From the NCBI GenBank assembly GCA_005883115.1, contig VAZQ01000348.1, positions 1 through 9,886 of the forward strand: DNA of 9,886 nucleotides, read 5' to 3'. Both the position numbers and the translations under genes were made by a program. Positions within the stretch are counted from its first letter, which is position 1, and each line of letters begins with the position of its first letter. The stretch is from Alphaproteobacteria bacterium (GTDB lineage: Bacteria > Pseudomonadota > Alphaproteobacteria > Rhizobiales > Xanthobacteraceae). This document shows positions 1 through 5,963 of the stretch, one piece after another. The notes under the pieces are model-generated. The model did no database searches, was not told the origin of the DNA, and saw nothing but the letters and a program-made list of their open reading frames with translations.

Positions 1-2
1 CG

Positions 3-338
3 GCGCAGGTTGCAGCGGCGGTGCGCATGCAAGACAAGAGCGGCAAGAAATATCTCGAATTCCATCAGAAGCTACTCGGCGGGCGCGGGCAGGCGGACAA
101 GGCGCGTGCGCTCGCAGCCGCCAAGGACGTGGGGCTCGATGTCGCACAGATCGAAAAAGATATGACGAGCGACGAGGTCAAGGCCACGATCGAGGAGAGC
201 TTCAAGCTCGCGGATGCACTCGGGCTCAACGGAACGCCAAGCTACGTCGTGGGCAACGATGTGGTGGTCGGTGCCGTCGGCTTGAACTCGCTCAAAGAAA
301 AGGTGAATGCTGCGCGTTGCGGCAAGCCTACTTGCTAG
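3..338 (+). CDS. DsbA-family thiol:disulfide oxidoreductase, C-terminal part (5' truncated by window)
   Basis: Only the C-terminal 111 residues are present; the frame is open to the left edge, so the true start and the CxxC active site lie outside the window. What is seen is the helical region after the thioredoxin-fold insertion (KYLEFHQKLLGGRG), a helical stretch (AAAKDVGLDVAQIEKDM), then LGLNGTPSYVVGNDVVVGAVG. The NGTPSYVVG segment matches the cis-proline loop and following strand of DsbA/Com1-type proteins. Family knowledge says these act in the periplasm, oxidising or isomerising disulfides in exported proteins. The protein ends in a short cysteine-containing tail, RCGKPTC, whose role I do not know. 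The stop is TAG at 336-338. aroQ starts 196 nt downstream. Without the CxxC motif I cannot separate an oxidase from an isomerase, so no gene symbol is given. Confidence 0.85.
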   Translation, partial: AQVAAAVRMQDKSGKKYLEFHQKLLGGRGQADKARALAAAKDVGLDVAQIEKDMTSDEVKATIEESFKLADALGLNGTPSYVVGNDVVVGAVGLNSLKEKVNAARCGKPTC

Positions 339-381
339 GTCGGCGACCTCCTCCCTGCCAACCAGCCGATTCGAATCCGCC

Positions 382-401
382 TCACACGGCCCCTCGTGTG
401 A
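382..401. other. short hairpin downstream of the dsbA-like gene
   Basis: TCACACG (382-388) and CGTGTGA (395-401) are perfect 7-nt arms around a 6-nt loop, 43 nt after the dsbA-like stop. No run of T follows on either strand, so it is not a canonical intrinsic terminator. It may still act as a 3'-end stabiliser or a weak terminator. Confidence 0.35.
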
Positions 402-468
402 ACGCGAGCTCACGCACGCTGGCACGGTTGATGCGGAGGTCCAACCACGCAGGCGATTCGCGCATCGG

Positions 469-498
469 CTTCCCCTTCGCGCAGGAGGTCCTTATAAA
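469..498 (+). promoter_or_regulatory. weak candidate promoter for aroQ-accB-accC
   Basis: TATAAA at 493-498 resembles a -10 box. The nearest possible -35 is TTCCCC at 469-474, 18 nt upstream, which is poor. The placement, in the 196-nt gap before the first gene of a tight cluster, is sensible, but the match is weak and could be chance. Confidence 0.2.
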
Positions 499-534
499 CG
501 GCCTGCCCCCATTGGTTCCGGCGGCGGACCGCCT

Positions 535-990
535 ATGGCAAAAACCGTTTACGTCCTCAACGGCCCCAATCTCAATCTGCTCGGGACACGCGAGCCCAAG
601 ACCTACGGGCGCGCCACGTTGCGAGATGTCGAGAAGCTTTGCCATGAAGCCGCCGGACGCCACAAATTCGAGCTCGAATTCCGGCAGTCGAACCACGAGG
701 GAGAAATCGTGGACCTGATCCATGAGGCCGCCGCGAACAAGGCAACCGGCATCATCATCAATGCGGGCGGTTATACTCACACCTCGGTCGCAATCCGCGA
801 TGCGGTTGCGGCGGTCCACGTGCCCGTGGTGGAAGTCCATATCAGCAACATTTTCGCGCGCGAGAGCTTTCGCCATCATTCCCACGTCGCCCCAGTTGCC
901 AAAGCCAGCCTGTGCGGCTTCGGCGTCGCCGGTTATGCGCTCGCCATCGACGGCTTGGCCGCGCTGATCGGGACGCGGCGCAAGAGCTAG
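535..990 (+). CDS. aroQ: 3-dehydroquinate dehydratase, type II
   Basis: This 151-residue protein has the normal length for the family. It catalyses the trans-dehydration of 3-dehydroquinate to 3-dehydroshikimate, step three of the shikimate pathway, as a cytoplasmic dodecamer. Visible motifs are LNGPNLNLLGTREP (residues 8-21) with the lid Arg19 and catalytic Tyr24 in PKTYG, IINAGGYTHTSVAIRDA (74-90) for substrate binding, and EVHISN (100-105) with catalytic His102. Arg113 follows in SFRHHS. ATG 535 is chosen because MAKTVYVLNGPNLN is the normal N-terminus; the frame stays open upstream to 307 but that part has no family similarity. The Shine-Dalgarno match just before ATG 535 is weak, while a strong AGGAGGT lies about 45 nt further upstream. 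The stop is 4 nt from accB, so the two are probably co-transcribed and may be translationally coupled. Confidence 0.97.
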   Translation: MAKTVYVLNGPNLNLLGTREPKTYGRATLRDVEKLCHEAAGRHKFELEFRQSNHEGEIVDLIHEAAANKATGIIINAGGYTHTSVAIRDAVAAVHVPVVEVHISNIFARESFRHHSHVAPVAKASLCGFGVAGYALAIDGLAALIGTRRKS

Positions 991-994
991 GCTC

Positions 995-1462
995 ATGAGC
1001 AGCGAGCGCAGGAGCAAGGACAAGCTCGCGATTGATCCCGAGCTCGTGCGCGAGCTTGCCCGCCTGCTCGAGGAGACCGGGCTGAGCGAAATCGAGTTCG
1101 AACGCGACGGGCAGCGCGTGCGCGTGGCGCGACAGATGCAGGCGCTCGTCGGCCCGTCTCGCCTCGCTTCTGTTGCGGACGTGCCTCTGCTCGTCCCCGA
1201 ACCCGCCTCGATCGATCCCGCCAAGCATCCGGGCGTCGTCACTTCGCCAATGGTCGGGACCGCTTATGTCGGGCCGGAACCGGGTTCGCGTCCCTTCGTC
1301 GAAGTCGGCAGCCGGGTGCAAACCGGCGACACGCTCCTCATCGTCGAAGCCATGAAGACCATGAATCAGATTCCCTCCCCGCGAAGCGGCACGGTGGTCC
1401 AGGTTCTGATCGCGGATGGTCAGCCGGTGGAATTCGGCGAACCCTTGATGATCATAGAGTGA
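995..1462 (+). CDS. accB: biotin carboxyl carrier protein of acetyl-CoA carboxylase
   Basis: The product has 155 residues, typical for AccB. It carries the biotin that is carboxylated by AccC and hands the carboxyl group to the AccA/AccD transferase, making malonyl-CoA for fatty-acid synthesis. The N-terminal part (about 10-50) is helical and charged (LAIDPELVRELARLLEETGL) and is the region that binds AccC in this family. A flexible Ala/Pro-containing linker (about 52-80) is rather short. The biotinyl domain spans about 81-155: VTSPMVGTAYVGPEPG, then the biotinylation motif EAMKTMN with Lys121 (codon 1355-1357), ending in GEPLMIIE. The T after the lysine replaces the more common M, a variant I believe is usual in Alphaproteobacteria. 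The gene starts 4 nt after aroQ and is followed by accC after 40 nt. Confidence 0.97.
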   Translation: MSSERRSKDKLAIDPELVRELARLLEETGLSEIEFERDGQRVRVARQMQALVGPSRLASVADVPLLVPEPASIDPAKHPGVVTSPMVGTAYVGPEPGSRPFVEVGSRVQTGDTLLIVEAMKTMNQIPSPRSGTVVQVLIADGQPVEFGEPLMIIE

Positions 1463-1502
1463 GTGCTCTGCTCCCCGGGCTCTTGCTTGCGAAGTTGTCG
1501 AA

Positions 1503-2855
1503 ATGTTTGACAAGATCCTGATCGCAAACCGCGGTGAAATTGCATTGCGCGTGCTGCGCGCCTGCAAAGAGCTGGGGATACCCTCGGTCGCCGTGCATTC
1601 GACCGCCGATGAGGATGCCATGCACGTGCGCCTCGCCGACGAGAGCGTGTGCATTGGCCCGCCGCCTGCCCGCGACAGCTATCTCAATATCCCGGCGCTG
1701 CTGGCCGCCTGCGAAATCACCGGCGCCGACGCGGTGCATCCCGGTTACGGCTTTCTCGCGGAGAATGCACGCTTTGCCGAAATACTCGCCGAGCACGACA
1801 TTCATTTCATCGGGCCGAAGCCGGCGCATATTCGACTCATGGGCGACAAGATCGAAGCCAGGCGCACGGCGGAACGATTGGGCATGCCGGTGGTGCCGGG
1901 GTCCAATGGCGGCTTGTCCTCCGATGAGGAGGCGATATCGGTGGCGCATGCGCTTGGTTTTCCGGTTCTCCTCAAGGCTGCTGCCGGGGGCGGCGGGCGG
2001 GGCATGAAGGTAGCGCAGCGGCCGGAAGACCTCATCGCAACGCTCGCCACCGCTCGCGCGGAGTCCAAGGCCGCCTTCGGCGATGAGGCGCTTTATCTCG
2101 AGAAATATCTCGCGCAGCCGCGCCACGTCGAGATCCAGGTGCTGGGCGACGGCCACGGTCGGGCCATCCATCTGGGCGAGCGCGACTGCTCACTGCAGCG
2201 CCGCTATCAGAAAGTTTGGGAGGAAGGTCGTTGCCCGGCGCTCAATGAGGGGGCGCGCAACGCAATCGGCGAAGCGGTCGCCGAAGCGATGCGCCAGCTG
2301 GAATATCTCGGCGTCGGCACTGTCGAGTTCCTATATGCGGACGGGAAGTTTCATTTCATCGAGATGAACACGCGCATCCAGGTCGAGCATCCCGTGACCG
2401 AGATGATCACCGACATCGACCTTGTGCTCGAACAAATCCGGGTGGCGGCGGGCGGCGAGCTCGACCTCTCCCAACGCGACGTGAGGTTCAACGGGCACGC
2501 GATCGAGTGTCGAATCAATGCGGAAAACCCGGTCTCCTTTCGTCCTTCACCCGGCAAAATCGTGCACTACCACCCGCCGGGCGGTCTGGGCGTGCGCGTC
2601 GACTCGGCCGTCTATCACGGCTACTCGATTCCACCTTATTACGATTCACTGGTTGGCAAGCTGATCGTGCACGGCAAGACGCGCGGCGAATGCCTGATGC
2701 GCCTCAAGCGTGCGCTGGACGAATTCGTCATCGAGGGCATTGAAACGACGCTGCCCCTATTCCGCGCGCTCGTGCGCGAGAAGGATGTGATCGATGGCGA
2801 CTACCACATCCACTGGCTTGAAGCGTTCTTGGCCCGCGGCGGGATGCAAGCCTAG
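1503..2855 (+). CDS. accC: biotin carboxylase subunit of acetyl-CoA carboxylase
   Basis: The 450-residue product matches the usual AccC length. It carboxylates biotin on AccB with ATP and bicarbonate. The N-terminal domain begins MFDKILIANRGEIALRVLRA. The ATP-grasp domain shows Lys116 (MGDKIEAR), Lys158 before the Gly-rich loop AAAGGGGRGMK, His208, and Lys237. Glu275, Glu287 and Asn289 (IEMNTRIQVEHPVTE, from 286) coordinate metal; Arg291, Gln293 and Glu295 belong to the bicarbonate and catalytic site. Arg337 (ECRINAE) and PPYYDSLVGKLI are in the C-terminal domain. One oddity: the normally near-invariant QRRHQK is QRRYQK here, with Tyr235 in place of E. coli His236, and the following loop reads EEGRCPAL. 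Otherwise the protein looks intact. The start is fixed by the conserved N-terminus, although the Shine-Dalgarno sequence is weak. The distance from accB suggests one operon. Confidence 0.97.
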   Translation: MFDKILIANRGEIALRVLRACKELGIPSVAVHSTADEDAMHVRLADESVCIGPPPARDSYLNIPALLAACEITGADAVHPGYGFLAENARFAEILAEHDIHFIGPKPAHIRLMGDKIEARRTAERLGMPVVPGSNGGLSSDEEAISVAHALGFPVLLKAAAGGGGRGMKVAQRPEDLIATLATARAESKAAFGDEALYLEKYLAQPRHVEIQVLGDGHGRAIHLGERDCSLQRRYQKVWEEGRCPALNEGARNAIGEAVAEAMRQLEYLGVGTVEFLYADGKFHFIEMNTRIQVEHPVTEMITDIDLVLEQIRVAAGGELDLSQRDVRFNGHAIECRINAENPVSFRPSPGKIVHYHPPGGLGVRVDSAVYHGYSIPPYYDSLVGKLIVHGKTRGECLMRLKRALDEFVIEGIETTLPLFRALVREKDVIDGDYHIHWLEAFLARGGMQA

Positions 2856-2961
2856 CGTGGCGCACAAGGCGGCCCGGACCTTCTCCCGTTCCTGATCTGG
2901 GCTTATGCGCGGATTAGGCCGCGTGAGATAACCGAACGCGACCGGGCGCCGCAACTGACAG

Positions 2962-2973
2962 CGCGCATGCGCG
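2962..2973. repeat. 12-nt perfect palindrome in the accC-aat gap
   Basis: CGCGCATGCGCG equals its own reverse complement. It lies about 80 nt before the aat start. In GC-rich DNA such palindromes arise by chance fairly often, so a role is not established. Confidence 0.25.
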
Positions 2974-3030
2974 GCAAATGCGTTCGCACGCGGCCTCTCC
3001 CATGGCGCGTTGAAACGCCTTATCTTGTTC

Positions 3031-3042
3031 TCGGGCGCCCGA
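3031..3042. repeat. 12-nt perfect palindrome just upstream of aat
   Basis: TCGGGCGCCCGA is self-complementary and ends 10 nt before the aat ATG. If a 2-nt bulge is allowed, the flanks TTGT and ACAA pair as well, lengthening the stem. It could be a dimer-binding operator or a leader hairpin near the ribosome-binding region, or chance. Confidence 0.3.
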
Positions 3043-3052
3043 ACAAAATCGC

Positions 3053-3742
3053 ATGGCCAACCGCGAAAGCACGTTCATTGAAATCACGCCGGAGGTCCTG
3101 CTTAAGGCCTATGCCTGCGGCATCTTTCCCATGGCGGAGAGCGCGGACGACCCGGCGCTCTACTGGATCGAGCCGGAGAAGCGCGGCGTCATTCCCCTCG
3201 AGCGCTTCCACATGCCAAGTCGGCTCGCGCGCACGGTGCGCTCCGATCGCTTCAGTGTCACCGTCGATCGGGACTTCGACGGAGTGCTCGAGGGCTGTGC
3301 CGCGGCTCAGCCCGCTCGGCCCCGCACCTGGATCAATGCCCGCATCCGCGTGCTTTATCGCAAGCTTTACGAGCGGCGTCACTGCCATAGTCTCGAGGTT
3401 TACGAAGGCGACAACTTGGTGGGCGGGCTTTACGGTGTTACGTTAGGGCGCGCGTTCTTCGGCGAGAGCATGTTCCATCGGGCGAGGGATGCTTCCAAGG
3501 TCGCCCTTGTGCATCTCATCGCTCGACTCAAGGCCGGTGGATTCCGGCTACTCGACACGCAGTTCGTGACCGATCACCTGCGTATATTCGGCGCGATCGA
3601 AGTGCCGCGGCGCCAATATCATAAACTGCTCGAAGCGGCATTGGCGGGCGAGGGCGACTTCGCCGCGCTCGATACAAAGCATCCGGTCACAGGTGCGCAG
3701 GCGCTCGCCTATCTGGCGAGCAATCGAAGCTCGCGCGCATGA
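3053..3742 (+). CDS. aat: leucyl/phenylalanyl-tRNA-protein transferase
   Basis: The product (229 residues) has the family's usual length. It transfers Leu or Phe from aminoacyl-tRNA to the N-terminus of proteins beginning with Arg or Lys, creating N-end-rule degrons read by ClpS/ClpAP in the cytoplasm. Motifs in order: LLKAYACGIFPMAE (17-29), a YWIEPEKRGVIPL segment (37-49, the family's W-P-R-V/I-L region), TWINARI (92-98), HSLEVYEGDNLVGGLYGVTLGRAFFGESMF (about 112-141, the most conserved block), ASKVALVHL (147-155), LLDTQFVTDHL (166-176) and FGAIEVPRRQY (179-189). The start ATG 3053 fits the family N-terminus; no strong Shine-Dalgarno is visible. The 197-nt gap after accC suggests its own promoter, though I could not find a convincing one. 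Its stop lies 5 nt from the stop of the convergent DUF2155 gene. Confidence 0.96.
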   Translation: MANRESTFIEITPEVLLKAYACGIFPMAESADDPALYWIEPEKRGVIPLERFHMPSRLARTVRSDRFSVTVDRDFDGVLEGCAAAQPARPRTWINARIRVLYRKLYERRHCHSLEVYEGDNLVGGLYGVTLGRAFFGESMFHRARDASKVALVHLIARLKAGGFRLLDTQFVTDHLRIFGAIEVPRRQYHKLLEAALAGEGDFAALDTKHPVTGAQALAYLASNRSSRA

Positions 3743-3747
3743 TGCGA

Positions 3748-4611
3748 TCAGCGCTGCGGCGCCGGCTGCTGGCTGCCTCGCCGGGGCGGCGTCGCCGTCG
3801 CGGCCGGCTTGGGGCTCAGTGCAGGGGCGGCGGGGGGCGGCTCGGGCGCTGGTGCAGCGGCGATCACGGGATTCTTGCAGTCGGTCAGCCAGACGTCATA
3901 GATCGGGTGCTCCACCGCGTGCAGGCCCGGGCTCGATGCGAACATCCAACCCGTGAAGATGCGCTTGATCTCGCCCTGCAGCGTCACTTCGTCGACCTCG
4001 ATGAAGGCATCGGTGTTCGAAGTCTCCGTCGGTGGGCGCGTGTAGCAGACGCGTGCCGTCACCTGCAGCGCGCCGAATTGCACGGTCTCGCCGACGGCTG
4101 CATCGAAGCTGATGATGCGGCCGGTGATTTTATCGAGTCCGGAGAACAACGCACCCTTGTTGGCGATCTTCTGCGACGGTGGCTCTGCGACAACCTCATC
4201 GCCGGGCGGCGGCAACGTGTCGGCGGGTTGCAGCGCGCCGCGGGGTTGGCGTTCGCCGGGCGCAAGCGAAGGATCGACGGCCGCCGCGGCGCCTTCGGGC
4301 GGCGGCAATGGTTGCGACTGCACACCCGCGGGTGGGCTTTCGCGGGCCTGCCCCGGATAGGGCTGATCGGGATACTGCTGCTGCGGATAGCGCGGGCCGG
4401 GGTAACGCTCGTCCGGATAGGATGGATAGCCCTGCTGCTGCGGCACAGGCGTGGGTTGGCGGCCGGGCACGCTCGACGGTGGCCTTGGCGGAGGCCCGAA
4501 CAGAGCCTCGAATGGGTTGAAGAACTGCGCCGCCGCGGGAACCACGCCGAGCATGCCGCCGGCCGCGAGCGGTGCAGCGATGAAGCAGGCGACGTGAAGC
4601 AAGCGGGTCAT
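3748..4611 (-). CDS. secreted DUF2155-family protein with Pro/Tyr-rich linker
   Basis: The protein has 287 residues and no known biochemical function. Residues 1-28 look like a Sec signal peptide: MTRLLH, a hydrophobic core, and a cleavage site at AAA|QFF, so the mature protein is probably periplasmic or cell-surface. Residues about 40-145 are low complexity, rich in Pro, Gln and Tyr, with a YP repeat (RYPGPRYPQQQYPDQPYPGQ, 69-88). The conserved domain is at about 150-247: KITGRIISFD, FGALQVTARVCY, FIEVDE, IFTGWMFASSPGL, EHPIYDVWLTDC. These closely fit DUF2155, and Cys189 and Cys245 could form a disulfide. A second Pro/Ala-rich tail follows (250-287). ATG 4611 is preferred over an upstream GTG at 4656 because it places the signal peptide at the N-terminus. 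It lies 134 nt downstream of the NDUFA12-like gene on the same strand. Confidence 0.9.
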   Translation of the reverse strand: MTRLLHVACFIAAPLAAGGMLGVVPAAAQFFNPFEALFGPPPRPPSSVPGRQPTPVPQQQGYPSYPDERYPGPRYPQQQYPDQPYPGQARESPPAGVQSQPLPPPEGAAAAVDPSLAPGERQPRGALQPADTLPPPGDEVVAEPPSQKIANKGALFSGLDKITGRIISFDAAVGETVQFGALQVTARVCYTRPPTETSNTDAFIEVDEVTLQGEIKRIFTGWMFASSPGLHAVEHPIYDVWLTDCKNPVIAAAPAPEPPPAAPALSPKPAATATPPRRGSQQPAPQR

Positions 4612-4625
4612 CGGGCGACGTCGTT

Positions 4626-4714
4626 GACAGGGGCAGGAAGCCTCGCCGGTTAACACGGAGAATACGGCAGCGAGAGGGCCGCTCAGGTCCTGCTTTCAGC
4701 GCCCTGCCCCTGTC
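4626..4714. repeat. 12-bp perfect inverted repeat in the NDUFA12-DUF2155 gap
   Basis: GACAGGGGCAGG (4626-4637) and CCTGCCCCTGTC (4703-4714) are exact reverse complements, 65 nt apart. In the reverse-strand transcript the second arm ends 14 nt before the DUF2155 start codon. A long-range stem here could affect translation of DUF2155 or processing of the transcript. No T-run follows, so it is not a standard terminator. Confidence 0.6.
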
Positions 4715-4745
4715 GGCCTGCTCTATTCCGGTCTCTCGCAGGCGA

Positions 4746-5156
4746 TCAGCTACCCGGGGTCCAGGCCTTATAATCGCCGGTCGCCTTGGGCCGGCGGCCT
4801 TGGGCGAGGGTTGAGCCGATCGGGCGATGCGCGGCGGGTGTGCCGGTGAGATTGGGCCGGTGCGGCTTCCACCACGGCCGCGGCGTAACGTTTTCCTGCG
4901 TCGGCAGGGTATCAACGGTGTGGTGCAGCCAGCCATGCCAGGACGGCGGCACGATCGAAGCCTCCGCGGTGCCGCTATAAATCACCCAGCGTCGCTCGAA
5001 TCCGAGCCCCGGATCGATCTTGCCGCCCCGCGTGCGGTAATAGCGATTGCCGAACTCGTCCTCGCCCACGAACTCGCCGTAGAGCGCGGTCCACAGCAGC
5101 GTGCCGAAGGTCGCCCCGTTCCACCAGGTAAAGAAGCGCAGAAAAAACGTTTTCAT
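4746..5156 (-). CDS. NDUFA12-like accessory subunit of NADH:ubiquinone oxidoreductase (17.2 kDa type)
   Basis: This 136-residue protein matches the alphaproteobacterial counterpart of mitochondrial complex I subunit NDUFA12 (B17.2). Characteristic blocks are FFTWWNGATFGT (8-19), GEDEFGNRYYRT (31-42), GLGFERRWVIYSG (50-62), PPSWHGWLHHTVD (70-82), KPHRPNLTGTPAAHRP (97-112) and GDYKAWTPG (127-135). In known complexes this subunit sits on the peripheral arm at the inner-membrane face and helps structure the enzyme; it carries no cofactor. ATG 5156 is chosen because MKTFFLRFFTWWNG is the family N-terminus; the open frame continues upstream to 5333 without similarity. It is encoded away from any nuo operon genes visible here and is first of a reverse-strand pair with the DUF2155 gene. 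Confidence 0.95.
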   Translation of the reverse strand: MKTFFLRFFTWWNGATFGTLLWTALYGEFVGEDEFGNRYYRTRGGKIDPGLGFERRWVIYSGTAEASIVPPSWHGWLHHTVDTLPTQENVTPRPWWKPHRPNLTGTPAAHRPIGSTLAQGRRPKATGDYKAWTPGS

Positions 5157-5652
5157 CGGCTCGTTCAAATCAGGGCAGCTGGGCGGCGCGTTCATGCCAC
5201 CGTCGCCCGACGAAGTCCATCCGCGGAGGGCACTGTCGCGCAGCGCATTGGCGCCTCTCGCCTGAAGACGACGCGTGGCTTGTGACTTATGTCGCCCAGC
5301 GGACGAATCAAAGCGCGAACCCACTCGGACCAATGCAGGAGGTGCATCACCGCGCCGAGGCCAAAATCCGCACTAATAGCGCACCGAAGGCCGCCCCGCA
5401 GGCGCGCTGGCATCGCTGGTGGCATAGAGAGGGGACCCATTCCCTGCCCCGGCTCAAGCTCCCTAGGGACTCGCACGCGTTGATAATTTCTCGCTTGACA
5501 CGAATTCCGTGACAGCCGCGTGACCGGACTGTGAAAGAGGCCCTTCTGAATCCGCCGCCGATATCCGATACTTCCCGCATTGCACCTGAGTCGCCCCCGA
5601 ATTTCACAGGGCACTACCACATTTAGCAGTTTGTTTACGGACATCATACTAA
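5157..5652. other. non-coding part of divergent region; no recognised gene
   Basis: This stretch lies between the divergent NDUFA12-like gene and the nrdJ control region. Several open frames cross it on both strands, but none has recognisable domains, family-like composition or a good ribosome-binding site. From about 5480 onward it is visibly AT-richer than the genes around it, as expected for a regulatory region. I found no tRNA, clear terminator or convincing promoter for the NDUFA12-like gene. The hexamer CGTGAC is directly repeated at 5508-5513 and 5519-5524, 11 nt apart, which could be a regulator site or chance. Confidence 0.5.
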
Positions 5653-5667
5653 GCCTTGACGCAAGGC
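5653..5667. promoter_or_regulatory. palindrome overlapping the candidate nrdJ -35 box (possible operator)
   Basis: GCCTTG (5653-5658) and CAAGGC (5662-5667) are perfect 6-nt arms around ACG. The candidate -35 hexamer TTGACG (5656-5661) lies inside. A dimeric regulator bound here would compete with RNA polymerase. It does not resemble the AT-rich NrdR box usually found near nrd genes, and the regulator, if any, is unknown. Confidence 0.35.
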
Positions 5668-5684
5668 GGGTGCTGTCTTAGCTT
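5656..5684 (+). promoter_or_regulatory. candidate sigma-70-type promoter for nrdJ
   Basis: TTGACG (5656-5661) is a good -35 match, followed after exactly 17 nt by TAGCTT (5679-5684), which keeps the first, second and last bases of TATAAT. The surroundings are AT-rich relative to the genes. Transcription would begin near 5690 and give a leader of about 270 nt before the nrdJ start codon. Confidence 0.45.
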
Positions 5685-5747
5685 TAAAAAGTTCGGCGCG
5701 AGTGGTTCGAAGTCCCGCCGGGCGCTCTCCTGAAGGGGTCTGCGTAA

Positions 5748-5781
5748 CCGCTCCGCTTGCCGCAACGGCGCCGGAGAGCGG
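5748..5781 (+). other. two-tier hairpin in the nrdJ leader
   Basis: CCGCTC (5748-5753) pairs with GAGCGG (5776-5781), and inside it GCCG (5759-5762) pairs with CGGC (5766-5769) around CAA. It would lie about 60 nt into the predicted leader. No known riboswitch or leader family is recognised. Confidence 0.3.
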
Positions 5782-5951
5782 CTCTTCGTTGCCTGGAACG
5801 GCCGAGCGCGGCTGTGCCGCAGCAAGCCCGTCGGGCTGTGGGGAGAGGCGCTAAAGGGAGAGTACGAGCCAGTCGTAGGCACGGCCGGGAGGCCAAGGTC
5901 GCGCCATGGGTTATGTGTCGGCGGCCCGCACCGGGCTGCCGCGCCAACGAT

Positions 5952-5957
5952 AAGGGG
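5952..5957 (+). promoter_or_regulatory. Shine-Dalgarno sequence that sets the nrdJ start
   Basis: AAGGGG lies 6 nt before ATG 5964. This supports 5964 over the in-frame ATG at 5757, whose extra 69 codons are Arg/Ala-rich and unlike the family. Confidence 0.75.
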
Positions 5958-5963
5958 CGAACG

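Noticed and set aside
366..385. GATTCGAATCC, resembling a tRNA T-arm
   Set aside because: The flanking bases do not form the T stem, and no acceptor, D or anticodon arm can be folded from the upstream sequence.
3739..4653. 304-codon forward frame opposite the DUF2155 gene
   Set aside because: The reverse strand carries a signal peptide and the DUF2155 domain; the forward translation is Arg/Gly-rich without family features.
5192..5647. 151-codon reverse frame upstream of the NDUFA12-like gene
   Set aside because: No recognisable domain, no good ribosome-binding site, and the region is AT-richer and looks intergenic. I cannot exclude a degraded gene.
5745..5910. Possible cobalamin riboswitch in the nrdJ leader (CCGCAACGG and AGCCAG-like pieces)
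   Set aside because: The B12-box and the conserved core do not line up in order, and repression by B12 would be illogical for a B12-dependent reductase.
5757..5963. Earlier in-frame start for nrdJ (69 extra codons)
   Set aside because: The extension is Arg/Ala-rich and unlike the family, while ATG 5964 has AAGGGG at 6 nt and the expected N-terminus.
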